DNA of 10,261 nucleotides, taken from NCBI GenBank assembly GCA_903850275.1, contig CAINLH010000245.1:1-10261 (forward strand), read 5' to 3'. Of this stretch, positions 1 to 5,781 are shown piece after piece (positions within the stretch are counted from its first letter, which is position 1; every line of letters starts with the position of its first letter). The notes under the pieces are model-generated. The model was not told the DNA's origin. It was given only the letters and a program-made list of their open reading frames with translations, and did no database searches. Position numbers and translations under genes: made by a program. The DNA comes from an uncultured Acidimicrobium sp. Its GTDB lineage: Bacteria > Actinomycetota > Acidimicrobiia > Acidimicrobiales > Ilumatobacteraceae.

Positions 1-320
1 ACATCGTCGTGCAGTAAGCAAAAGAACCCACCGTCGCCCTCCACAAGACGACCAATCTCGTTCATCAACGGCCCATACCCCGGGTTTCCGTCCACCGTTC
101 GAACGATTGCATCGGGCAACTGCTTGCGAATTTCGGCGGCTACCTCTGAGCCGGAGGTAACGAAAAACAGCGTCTGCAGGTTGGGGTAATCCTGTTGAGC
201 CAGGGCCTGCAGCGTCTCTGCAAACCACGCACCGGGCTCGTGCACCACCACTGCCGCCACCACGGGTGGGGCAATCTGGGTCGTGGCCGACCCGCGCGAA
301 ACTGTTGGGTTGATTGCCAC
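1..320 (-). CDS. GT2 family glycosyltransferase, N-terminal fragment (runs off left edge)
   Basis: Only the first 106 codons are present. The frame opens with GTG at 320 and is bounded by an in-frame TAG at 332-330. After about 18 variable residues comes a typical GT2 opening: a hydrophobic first strand (VVAAVVVHEPG, residues 20-30), then ETLQALAQQDYPNL (35-48), GNPGYGPLMNEI (78-89), and an HDD(V) acidic motif at 104-106, where GT2 enzymes bind the metal and nucleotide-sugar. The aspartate usually found after the second strand is replaced (FFVTSGSE, 52-59). From memory, actinobacterial proteins with this N-terminus are very long, with a C-terminal multi-helix membrane region, and act in envelope polysaccharide synthesis; that part lies outside the window. 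The gene is divergent from 432-782. There is no strong Shine-Dalgarno, and the nearby GTG codons at residues 20 and 24-26 could also serve as starts. Confidence 0.8.
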   Translation of the reverse strand, partial: MAINPTVSRGSATTQIAPPVVAAVVVHEPGAWFAETLQALAQQDYPNLQTLFFVTSGSEVAAEIRKQLPDAIVRTVDGNPGYGPLMNEIGRLVEGDGGFFCLLHDD

Positions 321-350
321 GGATACAGGCTAGTTCCGCGATTTTCCGCC

Positions 351-359
351 AAACTATCA
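351..359 (-). promoter_or_regulatory. Candidate extended -10 for the GT2 gene
   Basis: On the minus strand this reads TGATAGTTT, a TGn extension followed by a TAnnnT hexamer. Transcription would start near 344 and give a leader of about 24 nt before the GTG at 320. No convincing -35 box is present, so this is a weak call. Confidence 0.3.
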
Positions 360-364
360 AGTGC

Positions 365-393
365 TTGCTAAAGTTAGCAGTACTAGGTACACT
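365..393 (+). promoter_or_regulatory. Candidate sigma-70-type promoter for the small protein/flippase pair
   Basis: A -35-like TTGCTA (365-370) and a -10 TACACT (388-393) are separated by exactly 17 bp. The expected transcription start near 400 leaves a leader of about 32 nt before the ATG at 432, with GAAAG (418-422) as a modest ribosome binding site 9 nt upstream of it. This geometry argues against translation starting at the upstream in-frame TTG at 393, because that codon overlaps the -10 box. Confidence 0.5.
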
Positions 394-401
394 TGCTAGC
401 A
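366..401. promoter_or_regulatory. Two inverted-repeat sites sharing TGCTA/TAGCA half-sites (candidate operators)
   Basis: Site 1 is TGCTAA-AG-TTAGCA (366-379), a 6-bp inverted repeat with a 2-bp spacer that overlaps the -35 box. Site 2 is the perfect 8-bp palindrome TGCTAGCA (394-401), which begins just past the -10 box. Their centres are 25 bp apart and flank the -10. CAAGTG (358-363) and CACTTG (390-395) form a further wider inverted pair. The arrangement is typical of a repressor binding at its own or a divergent promoter. No regulator gene is visible in the window, so the function is inferred. Confidence 0.35.
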
Positions 402-431
402 CCACATCACTACCGACGAAAGCAGCTTCTC

Positions 432-782
432 ATGCCATCGATCAAGCTTCCAACCATCCACCGAATTGATCTCACCAAGTTTCAGGTTCCGCAGGTCAAC
501 TTGCCAAGCTTCCCCCTTCCCCAAATCCCAGCCGACAAAGTTGTTCAATCAGCAAAAGATTTCGCCTACACCACCATCGGCTTCGGTGTACTTGCCTTCC
601 AGAAGTCGCAAGTTCGCCGGCGCGAACTTACCGACATGATCCAGGCTCAAGTTCCTCGCGTCACCGAGCAAGCCATCGCACAAGCAGAATCTGCAGTTTC
701 CCAAGTAATGACCCTTGTCAATGCTCGTCGCACTAAGGCAACTATGCCTTCAGAAGCAAAGGACACTTCCAGCACCAAGTAA
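432..782 (+). CDS. Small conserved-type protein of unknown function with proline-periodic N-terminus
   Basis: The product is 116 aa starting at ATG 432; a TTG at 393 would add 13 residues but sits in the promoter. I do not recognise a named family. Three zones are visible. Residues 3-33 have alternating hydrophobic residues and repeated LP/VP/IP steps (6-7, 19-20, 24-25, 29-30, 32-33). Residues 35-66 form a helix-like stretch with a mildly hydrophobic core (YTTIGFGVLAF, 46-56) and a basic patch RRRE (62-65). Residues 67-99 look like an Ala/Gln/Val-rich amphipathic helix, ending in a polar tail. There is no signal peptide and no full-length transmembrane segment, so it is probably cytoplasmic or peripherally membrane-bound. 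The flippase start lies 11 nt after its stop, suggesting one transcript. The basic, helical C-terminal half loosely recalls HBHA-like actinobacterial proteins, but this is not enough for a name. Confidence 0.75.
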   Translation: MPSIKLPTIHRIDLTKFQVPQVNLPSFPLPQIPADKVVQSAKDFAYTTIGFGVLAFQKSQVRRRELTDMIQAQVPRVTEQAIAQAESAVSQVMTLVNARRTKATMPSEAKDTSSTK

Positions 783-793
783 CCTTCGGTTGC

Positions 794-2128
794 TTGAGTA
801 CTGCACCTATTTCTGACAATCCGACGCCGCAGGCGTCAAAAATTGCGTTGCCTGAAGGCACCATCACAGTTGGCATCGGCTTGTTTATTGCCGGTATCTC
901 TGCCTACATCTTTTTCAAGATTGGGCAGCAGGCTCTTGGACAAGATGGCTTCAAACCAATCGTCGCGATGTGGTTTATTGCGTTTGCACTAGCCCCAGGA
1001 TTTTTCCTGCCTATCGAGCAGGAAGTCAGCAGGGCAATTGCGCATCGTCGAGCGCTCGGCCAAGGCGGCCTCCCAGTTATCAAACGGATTGCGCCGCTTG
1101 CAGTAATCATTTTGCTCATCCTTGTAGTGGTCATAGCGATCTTTTCTTCAAGCATCAGCACGAACATGTTTGAGGGTTACGGAATTGTCACCTTCTGCCT
1201 TGTACTGACACTGGTCTCCTATGCGCCAATGCACCTCGCGCGCGGCATCTGTTCTGGCACAGGAAGATTTGGGGCGTACGGGATAATCATCGGTGCCGAC
1301 GGTGCTGTGCGCGTGATCGGCTGCGCTGTGCTTTGGCTTGCAGGAGTAACACATGTAGGGCCGTACGCATTCATGATCGGTTTCTCTCCAATAGTTGGTG
1401 TTGTCGCAGTTGGTTTGGCAGGGAAACTTCGTGTCGATGACGGGCCAGAGGCGACGTGGTCGGAAGTAACCCCCAACTTGGGCTGGCTACTGATGGGATC
1501 GCTATTCGCTGCAGCACTCGTTAACGCAGGGCCGATCACAGTAGATATCTTGGGCAGCTCCGAGCCCGCCGAAGTAGTCACACGATTTGGCAACGCTGTG
1601 ATTTTTGCACGTATCCCGTTGTTCCTGTTTCAAGCAGTTCAGGCCGCACTACTCCCTCGCCTTGCAAAACTTGCCGCACAACGCAACCTGTCTGAATTTT
1701 CACGCGGTTTCCGCCAACTGATGATTCTGGTTTGTGGCGTCGGTGTTGTTGGAACAATTGGCGCATTTCTTGTTGGTCCACAAGTGCTCGATTTGGTTTA
1801 CCAGGGCGGAATCGACCGCCGCACCATGACGCTGCTGGCACTTGCGAGTGCCATGTATATGGTCGGTCTCGCAACTGCGCAGGCCGTGATTGCACTGCGG
1901 GGCCACGCAATCGTTGCGCTGGGATGGTTCGCTTCGTTTAGTGGTTTCGTGCTGATCGCTTGGCTCTCAAGTAACGACCTCTACCTTCGAGTGGAAATGG
2001 CCCTCGTCGGAAGCTCGTTGATTGCGATCGTGATATTTGGTGCAGCATTAAGAAAACTGATGGCGAGTGACGCGATTTTTGACCCAGAGTCAATTCTGGA
2101 TGCGTTTGCCGAGCGCCCGCTCGACTGA
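794..2128 (+). CDS. MOP-superfamily polysaccharide/lipid-linked oligosaccharide flippase (Wzx-like)
   Basis: The product is a 444-aa integral membrane protein with about 12 predicted helices, roughly at residues 24-44, 56-73, 99-119, 130-149, 163-184, 190-210, 229-248, 268-288, 308-336, 344-368, 373-394 and 401-420. The layout of two six-helix halves, short loops and lack of a nucleotide-binding domain matches Wzx-type members of the MOP exporter superfamily, which move undecaprenyl-linked sugars across the cytoplasmic membrane. MurJ is less likely because it usually has 14 helices and about 500 residues or more. The substrate cannot be deduced. The start is TTG at 794, 11 nt after the preceding stop and without a clear Shine-Dalgarno, so it may rely on coupling. 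Surrounding glycosyltransferases and GDP-sugar genes support a surface-glycan role. It converges on gmd, with 5 bp between the two stops. Confidence 0.8.
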   Translation: MSTAPISDNPTPQASKIALPEGTITVGIGLFIAGISAYIFFKIGQQALGQDGFKPIVAMWFIAFALAPGFFLPIEQEVSRAIAHRRALGQGGLPVIKRIAPLAVIILLILVVVIAIFSSSISTNMFEGYGIVTFCLVLTLVSYAPMHLARGICSGTGRFGAYGIIIGADGAVRVIGCAVLWLAGVTHVGPYAFMIGFSPIVGVVAVGLAGKLRVDDGPEATWSEVTPNLGWLLMGSLFAAALVNAGPITVDILGSSEPAEVVTRFGNAVIFARIPLFLFQAVQAALLPRLAKLAAQRNLSEFSRGFRQLMILVCGVGVVGTIGAFLVGPQVLDLVYQGGIDRRTMTLLALASAMYMVGLATAQAVIALRGHAIVALGWFASFSGFVLIAWLSSNDLYLRVEMALVGSSLIAIVIFGAALRKLMASDAIFDPESILDAFAERPLD

Positions 2129-2133
2129 AAACC

Positions 2134-3120
2134 TTATTTTTTTAACCGACGCGTTTCGTACGCAATGTCGTGTTCAACCATCATTTCGACAAGCTTGTCG
2201 AAACCAACTTCTGGCTGCCAACCCAACTTGGTTTTTGCTTTCGATGGGTCGCCTATCAATAAGTCGACTTCTGCAGGGCGCAGGAACTTGGGGTCGTGGC
2301 GAACATAGTTTTTCCAATCGCCTAGGCCGACTTTTTCGAAGGTAAGCGTAAGAAACTCTTCGACAGAGTGCGTCTCTCCAGTGGCAATTACGTAATCGTC
2401 TGGCTCGTCTTGCTGCAACATCATCCACATTGCTTTCACGTAGTCGCCGGCATAGCCCCAGTCGCGCTTTGCGTCTGTATTGCCGAGCACAAGTTCTTTT
2501 TCGATGCCCAACTTGATGCGTGCCGCAGTGTTGGTGATTTTGCGGGTAACAAACTCGAGTCCGCGACGCGGACCTTCGTGATTAAACAGAATTCCGGACG
2601 AAGCATGGAGGCCATAACTCTCGCGATAGTTCATGGTGATGTGGTGACCAAATACCTTCGCAACGCCGTAAGGCGAACGAGGATGGAACGGAGTGAGTTC
2701 GGTTTGGGGCACTTCGCGTACCTTGCCAAACATTTCGGACGATGAAGCCTGATAAAAACGAATTGGATTGTTTTGTGCGCCACCAACCATGCGAATGGCT
2801 TCAAGTGCTCGAAGCACGCCGAGTCCGGTCACGTTGGCAGTCAGTTCGGCCTGGTTGAACGACATTGCAACAAAGGAGATAGCACCCAAGTTGTAAAACT
2901 CATCGGGCTGTACTTGTTCTAAGGCCGTTACGAGGCTGGTGAGGTCCGTAAGGTCGCCAGGGATGATTTCGACGTAAGGGAACTCGTCGCGCAGCAACTC
3001 GGCGCGCGGATTGTGCTGCCCTTTCATCATGCCAAAGACCTTGTATCCCTTGCCATGGAGGAACTCGGCGAGATGACGTCCGTCTTGGCCGGTAATTCCG
3101 GTGATGAAAGCTTTGCGCAT
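2134..3120 (-). CDS. gmd: GDP-mannose 4,6-dehydratase
   Basis: The 328-aa cytoplasmic SDR enzyme converts GDP-D-mannose to GDP-4-dehydro-6-deoxy-D-mannose, the precursor of GDP-fucose, GDP-rhamnose and related 6-deoxysugars. The NADP-binding motif GITGQDG is at 8-14. The catalytic set is complete: S127 in ASSSE (Thr in E. coli Gmd), E129, Y151 and K155 (SPYGVAK). Family blocks FNHEGPRRGLEFVTRKIT (179-196), DAKRDWGYA (216-224) and RPAEVDLLIGDP (281-292) are all present. It is shorter than the roughly 370-aa E. coli enzyme because the segment just before RPAEV is reduced. The start is ATG 3120, placing the first strand at residue 3; the GTG at 3147 lies upstream of the likely promoter. It is divergent from cofD. 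No obvious GDP-fucose synthase or RMD-type reductase is present in the window to use its product. Confidence 0.95.
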   Translation of the reverse strand: MRKAFITGITGQDGRHLAEFLHGKGYKVFGMMKGQHNPRAELLRDEFPYVEIIPGDLTDLTSLVTALEQVQPDEFYNLGAISFVAMSFNQAELTANVTGLGVLRALEAIRMVGGAQNNPIRFYQASSSEMFGKVREVPQTELTPFHPRSPYGVAKVFGHHITMNYRESYGLHASSGILFNHEGPRRGLEFVTRKITNTAARIKLGIEKELVLGNTDAKRDWGYAGDYVKAMWMMLQQDEPDDYVIATGETHSVEEFLTLTFEKVGLGDWKNYVRHDPKFLRPAEVDLLIGDPSKAKTKLGWQPEVGFDKLVEMMVEHDIAYETRRLKK

Positions 3121-3128
3121 GAGCGTCA

Positions 3129-3137
3129 AATCTAGCA
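3129..3137 (-). promoter_or_regulatory. Extended -10 promoter of gmd, possibly leaderless
   Basis: The minus strand reads TGCTAGATT: the TGn extension plus TAGATT (4 of 6 matches to TATAAT). Only 8 nt separate the hexamer from the ATG at 3120, so transcription would begin within a nucleotide or two of the start codon. There is no Shine-Dalgarno in this stretch (TGACGCTC). Leaderless mRNAs are common in actinobacteria, which makes this reading plausible. Confidence 0.4.
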
Positions 3138-3159
3138 CTGGGTGCACATGGTTCTAGAT
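3130..3159. promoter_or_regulatory. Imperfect 30-bp dyad in the gmd/cofD divergent intergenic region
   Basis: ATCTAG (3130-3135) is mirrored by CTAGAT (3154-3159), and the centre is the palindrome GTGCAC (3142-3147). All share the axis between 3144 and 3145, and 11 of 15 base pairs are symmetric. It fills most of the 47-bp gap and overlaps the gmd -10. It could be an operator controlling both genes, or a symmetric pair of TAGAT-type -10 elements driving divergent transcription. The sequence alone does not distinguish these. Confidence 0.4.
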
Positions 3160-3167
3160 CGTTACGC

Positions 3168-4145
3168 TTGGCACTCGTGATTGCTGTACTTGCTGGAGGC
3201 GTTGGAGCGGCTCGCTTCTTGCGCGGTTTGGTGCGATCAACACAGGCCAGCGAGATCACCGCGATTGTCAATACTGCAGATGACACCGTTTTGCACGGCC
3301 TAAACATTTCACCCGACATTGACACCGTCACCTACACACTTGCAAACGCGATTGACCCCGTGCGCGGATGGGGGCTTGAAAACGAGACGTGGACGGCAAT
3401 GGAGGCTCTCGGACGTTACGTTGCTGTCAGGCCTCCACTTTCTGGTGCTGCACCAAATTGGTTCAATCTTGGCGACAAAGATTTAGCCACACATTTTTAT
3501 CGCACTGCACGACTAGGCGAAGGTGCAACGCTCGATCAGGTCACGAGCGAAATTGCGTCCGCATGGAATATTGGTGTCCGACTCGTACCCATGACGAATG
3601 ACCGCGTAAGGACAATTGTTACCCTGGCGCAAGATTGTTCGGCAGGCCCCGCAGGAACCGAAATCAGTTTCCAGGAGTATTTCGTTCAATATCGTCATGC
3701 GGTTTCGATCTCGAAAGTTCGATTTGAAGGAGCAGAATCGGCGAGACCTTTGGGCTTGGAGATTTTGCGGGATGCCGACGCCATCATCATCGCGCCATCC
3801 AACCCCCTTGTCTCCATTGCGCCGTTACGCGCAATGGCTGGTGTTGATGAGGCACTTATCAAGCGCCGCAATTCGGTGGTGGCAATTTCGCCGATTGTCG
3901 CTGGCGCAGCGCTGAAAGGCCCGGCCGACCGATTGATGACCGAACTCGGTCATGATGCCAGCGTGGTTGGTGTTGCCCGGCTGTATTCACCAATCTGTTC
4001 CACCCTGATCATCGACGCAGCCGACGAGCATCTTGCGTCAGCAGTTGAGGCAGAAGGGATGCGTTGTGTTGTCACGAATACGATTATGAGCACACCCGAA
4101 ATTTCGGAACAGCTTGCAAAAACAGCATTGGAGTGTGCGTCATGA
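3168..4145 (+). CDS. cofD: 2-phospho-L-lactate transferase-type enzyme of F420 biosynthesis (CofD/FbiA)
   Basis: The 325-aa enzyme transfers the phospho-lactyl or phosphoenolpyruvyl group from its guanylylated donor to the deazaflavin Fo, giving F420-0 or, in actinobacteria, dehydro-F420-0. Family landmarks run in order: AGGVGAARFLRGL (9-21, nucleotide binding), NTADD and HGLNISPDIDTVTYTLA (35-59), GWGLENETW (67-75), NWFNLGDKDLATH (97-109), APSNPLVSI (209-217), and SPIVAGAALKGPADR (241-255). Length matches mycobacterial FbiA, about 331 aa. TTG 3168 is used here; GTG 3177 would remove three residues and is equally compatible. cofE begins at its stop through a 4-nt ATGA overlap, so the two are co-transcribed and probably translationally coupled. 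The guanylyltransferase (cofC/fbiD) and Fo synthase (fbiC) are not in the window. Confidence 0.93.
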   Translation: MALVIAVLAGGVGAARFLRGLVRSTQASEITAIVNTADDTVLHGLNISPDIDTVTYTLANAIDPVRGWGLENETWTAMEALGRYVAVRPPLSGAAPNWFNLGDKDLATHFYRTARLGEGATLDQVTSEIASAWNIGVRLVPMTNDRVRTIVTLAQDCSAGPAGTEISFQEYFVQYRHAVSISKVRFEGAESARPLGLEILRDADAIIIAPSNPLVSIAPLRAMAGVDEALIKRRNSVVAISPIVAGAALKGPADRLMTELGHDASVVGVARLYSPICSTLIIDAADEHLASAVEAEGMRCVVTNTIMSTPEISEQLAKTALECAS

Positions 4146-4855
4146 ACAAATTGACTGCTTGGGGTATCGAGGGAATCGGCGAAGTTGTTCCGGGCGACCA
4201 AGTGGGCGACATTGTCGTTGATGCTTGCAGCGGTGAGCCGAATGGCCCATTGCAAAACTTCGACGTGATCGTTGTTACTCAGAAGATTGTTTCGAAGGCC
4301 GAAGGCCGACTTGTTGCAATAGATCCCGACGACCCCGTCAGCCACAAACAACTAGTCGAGGACGAAGCGGTACGCATTGTGCGGCGTCGCGGAGACCTCA
4401 TCATTACCGAAACAAAACACGGCTTTGTTTGCGCCAACAGCGGCATCGATCTCTCTAACGTAGAACGTGGCTACGCCGCACTACTACCGATTGATAGCGA
4501 CCGCTCGGCGCGCCGAGTTCGCGACATCGTAAAGGCGCGTCTTGGTATTGATGTTGGCGTCATCGTTAGCGACACATTCGGAAGGCCATGGCGAAACGGA
4601 CTCACCGACGTAGCCATTGGTGTAGCCGGAATTGCGGGAGTGCTTGATCTGCGCGGCACCCCAGATGCATTGGGCCGCGTGATGCAGGTAACTGAGGTGG
4701 CAATTGCCGACGAACTTGCCAGCACTGCCGAACTCGTGATGGGTAAATCCAACGGAATTCCCGTCGCGGTAATTCGCGGAGTTGACCCCAGTTGGTTTCG
4801 CGATTCTTCAATGCGAGAAATAGTTCGCCCCGCCCAAGAAGACTTGTTCCGCTAA
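4142..4855 (+). CDS. cofE: Coenzyme F420-0:L-glutamate ligase (CofE), single-domain form
   Basis: The 237-aa enzyme adds L-glutamate residues to F420-0 in a GTP-dependent reaction in the cytoplasm. Visible family blocks are VVTQKIVSKAEGRLV (44-58), DEAVRIVRR (74-82), LIITETKHGFVCANSGID (86-103), the signature SDTFGRPWRNGLTDVAIG (143-160), VTEVAIADELA (183-193) and the terminal RPAQEDLFR (229-237). The start is ATG 4142, overlapping the cofD stop, with GGAG (4130-4133) 8 nt upstream as a good ribosome binding site. An earlier ATG at 4064 lies deep inside cofD and is rejected. The protein ends where mycobacterial FbiB continues into a C-terminal FMN-binding nitroreductase-like domain that reduces dehydro-F420-0, so that activity must be supplied elsewhere. 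Its stop overlaps the stop of the convergent gene at 4852. Confidence 0.94.
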   Translation: MNKLTAWGIEGIGEVVPGDQVGDIVVDACSGEPNGPLQNFDVIVVTQKIVSKAEGRLVAIDPDDPVSHKQLVEDEAVRIVRRRGDLIITETKHGFVCANSGIDLSNVERGYAALLPIDSDRSARRVRDIVKARLGIDVGVIVSDTFGRPWRNGLTDVAIGVAGIAGVLDLRGTPDALGRVMQVTEVAIADELASTAELVMGKSNGIPVAVIRGVDPSWFRDSSMREIVRPAQEDLFR

Positions 4856-5781
4856 GAGTTTTTCTTCCTCGCAAAAATCTCTTTATACACCGCGAGCCCA
4901 TCAGTCAGCGATGTCCAGTGCGACCACCCAAGTTGAATCTTTGCGCGCGTAGGCGATACCGCTATTCGTGAAATATCGTGTGGCCTGCGCGACACCTTTT
5001 TTGCTTTAAGCGTGGTCCCCGCACCAATTTGTTTCCACAACTCTTCAATCGTTGTTTGGATTCCCGTCCCTATGTTGATGACGAGCCCACCACCCTTATT
5101 GATGGAACGTACAAGAGCATCCACGGCGTCGTCGATGTACACGAAATCCCGTGTCTCCTTACCGTTTCCGTAAATCTCTGGGTCTTCGTTGCGGATAATC
5201 GCCGATGCAAACGCAGCCACAACACCGTCTTGTCCGCGTTGCCGCAAACCATAAATATTTGTTGTCGCCAACACCGTGAACTCGATGCCGTGAGTCTCCC
5301 GATATACGCCAAGTAGATCGACCAACGTTTGCGCCATCACATGTGGAACTCCAATGGCATCCGCCTTACGCCCTTCTTTTACTGGAAGATATCGTGCAGC
5401 GACTTCGCCGTATAACAAACCTGCCGGAATACACACCACTACTTTCCCTACTCCATGCATACGCGCTGCCTCTAATACCGAAAGCAGCATTGGCACCGAG
5501 CGAAGCACATCTTGAGTATCCGAAGATTGCGGCGGCAAGAGTGCCAAGTGAAAAATCACTTCGGGCTGGCGAAGCCCAACTAGTTCACCGAACTCGATGG
5601 CCGATACATCCAGATGATGGAACTTCAAAGCACCACCAAGGTTTCTGGAATCGGAAAGATTCGCAAGTGAACCCGTAGATAAGTCGTCAATCACATCTAC
5701 GGCGTGCTCGTCGGCCAGCAGTCGCTCGACGAGATGAGAACCAACAAACCCGGCCCCACCGCAAACCAATACCTTCGTCAC
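4852..5781 (-). CDS. NAD-dependent epimerase/dehydratase-like protein (extended SDR) lacking the catalytic triad
   Basis: The 309-aa protein starts at GTG 5781 and has a clear Rossmann fold: GGAGFVGSH (8-16) for NAD binding, the acidic VIDDLSTG (30-37), the FHLA strand (77-80), TNIYGLRQ (174-181) and GNGKETRDFVYIDDAVDAL (205-223), as in nucleotide-sugar epimerases. The active-site positions are altered. The usual YxxxK is H147-V-M-A-Q151, and the segment that normally carries the catalytic Ser/Thr before the 'YG' reads IPAGLLYG (118-125). A substrate-binding, scaffolding or non-redox role is therefore possible, or an unusual chemistry. It is the last gene of the operon: its GTG overlaps the upstream pyrophosphorylase stop by 4 nt (GTGA), implying coupled expression. 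Its own stop overlaps that of cofE. The fold is certain and the function is not. Confidence 0.85.
   Translation of the reverse strand: MTKVLVCGGAGFVGSHLVERLLADEHAVDVIDDLSTGSLANLSDSRNLGGALKFHHLDVSAIEFGELVGLRQPEVIFHLALLPPQSSDTQDVLRSVPMLLSVLEAARMHGVGKVVVCIPAGLLYGEVAARYLPVKEGRKADAIGVPHVMAQTLVDLLGVYRETHGIEFTVLATTNIYGLRQRGQDGVVAAFASAIIRNEDPEIYGNGKETRDFVYIDDAVDALVRSINKGGGLVINIGTGIQTTIEELWKQIGAGTTLKAKKVSRRPHDISRIAVSPTRAKIQLGWSHWTSLTDGLAVYKEIFARKKNS

Noticed and set aside
140..352. Minus-strand open frame of about 70 codons rich in Arg, Pro and Trp.
   Set aside because: It is a frame-shifted shadow of the GT2 gene (1-320), whose own frame gives clear family motifs; composition is typical of an out-of-frame translation.
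393..431. TTG start that would lengthen the small protein by 13 residues.
   Set aside because: It falls within the -10 box of the best promoter, while ATG 432 has a plausible ribosome binding site.
781..791. AACC-TTC-GGTT mini-hairpin between the small protein and the flippase.
   Set aside because: A 4-bp stem with a 3-nt loop and no T-tract is too small to be a terminator or attenuator.
1219..1593. Minus-strand open frame of 124 codons inside the flippase gene.
   Set aside because: It is antisense to a clear membrane protein; its Ser/Thr/Pro-rich translation is what complementing hydrophobic codons yields.
2110..2143. Possible intrinsic terminator: CGAGC-GCCC-GCTCG hairpin (2110-2123) and a T-run (2137-2143).
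   Set aside because: The stem is only 5 bp, lies inside the flippase coding end, and is 13 nt from the T-run, so it does not have the geometry of a Rho-independent terminator in either direction.
4064..4141. Longer cofE starting inside cofD.
   Set aside because: The extra 26 residues have no family counterpart, whereas ATG 4142 has a GGAG box at good spacing and an ATGA overlap.
4852..5781. GDP-fucose synthase (WcaG-type), as the partner of Gmd.
   Set aside because: The catalytic Tyr and Lys that WcaG requires are His147 and Gln151 here, and the gene belongs to a different operon from gmd.
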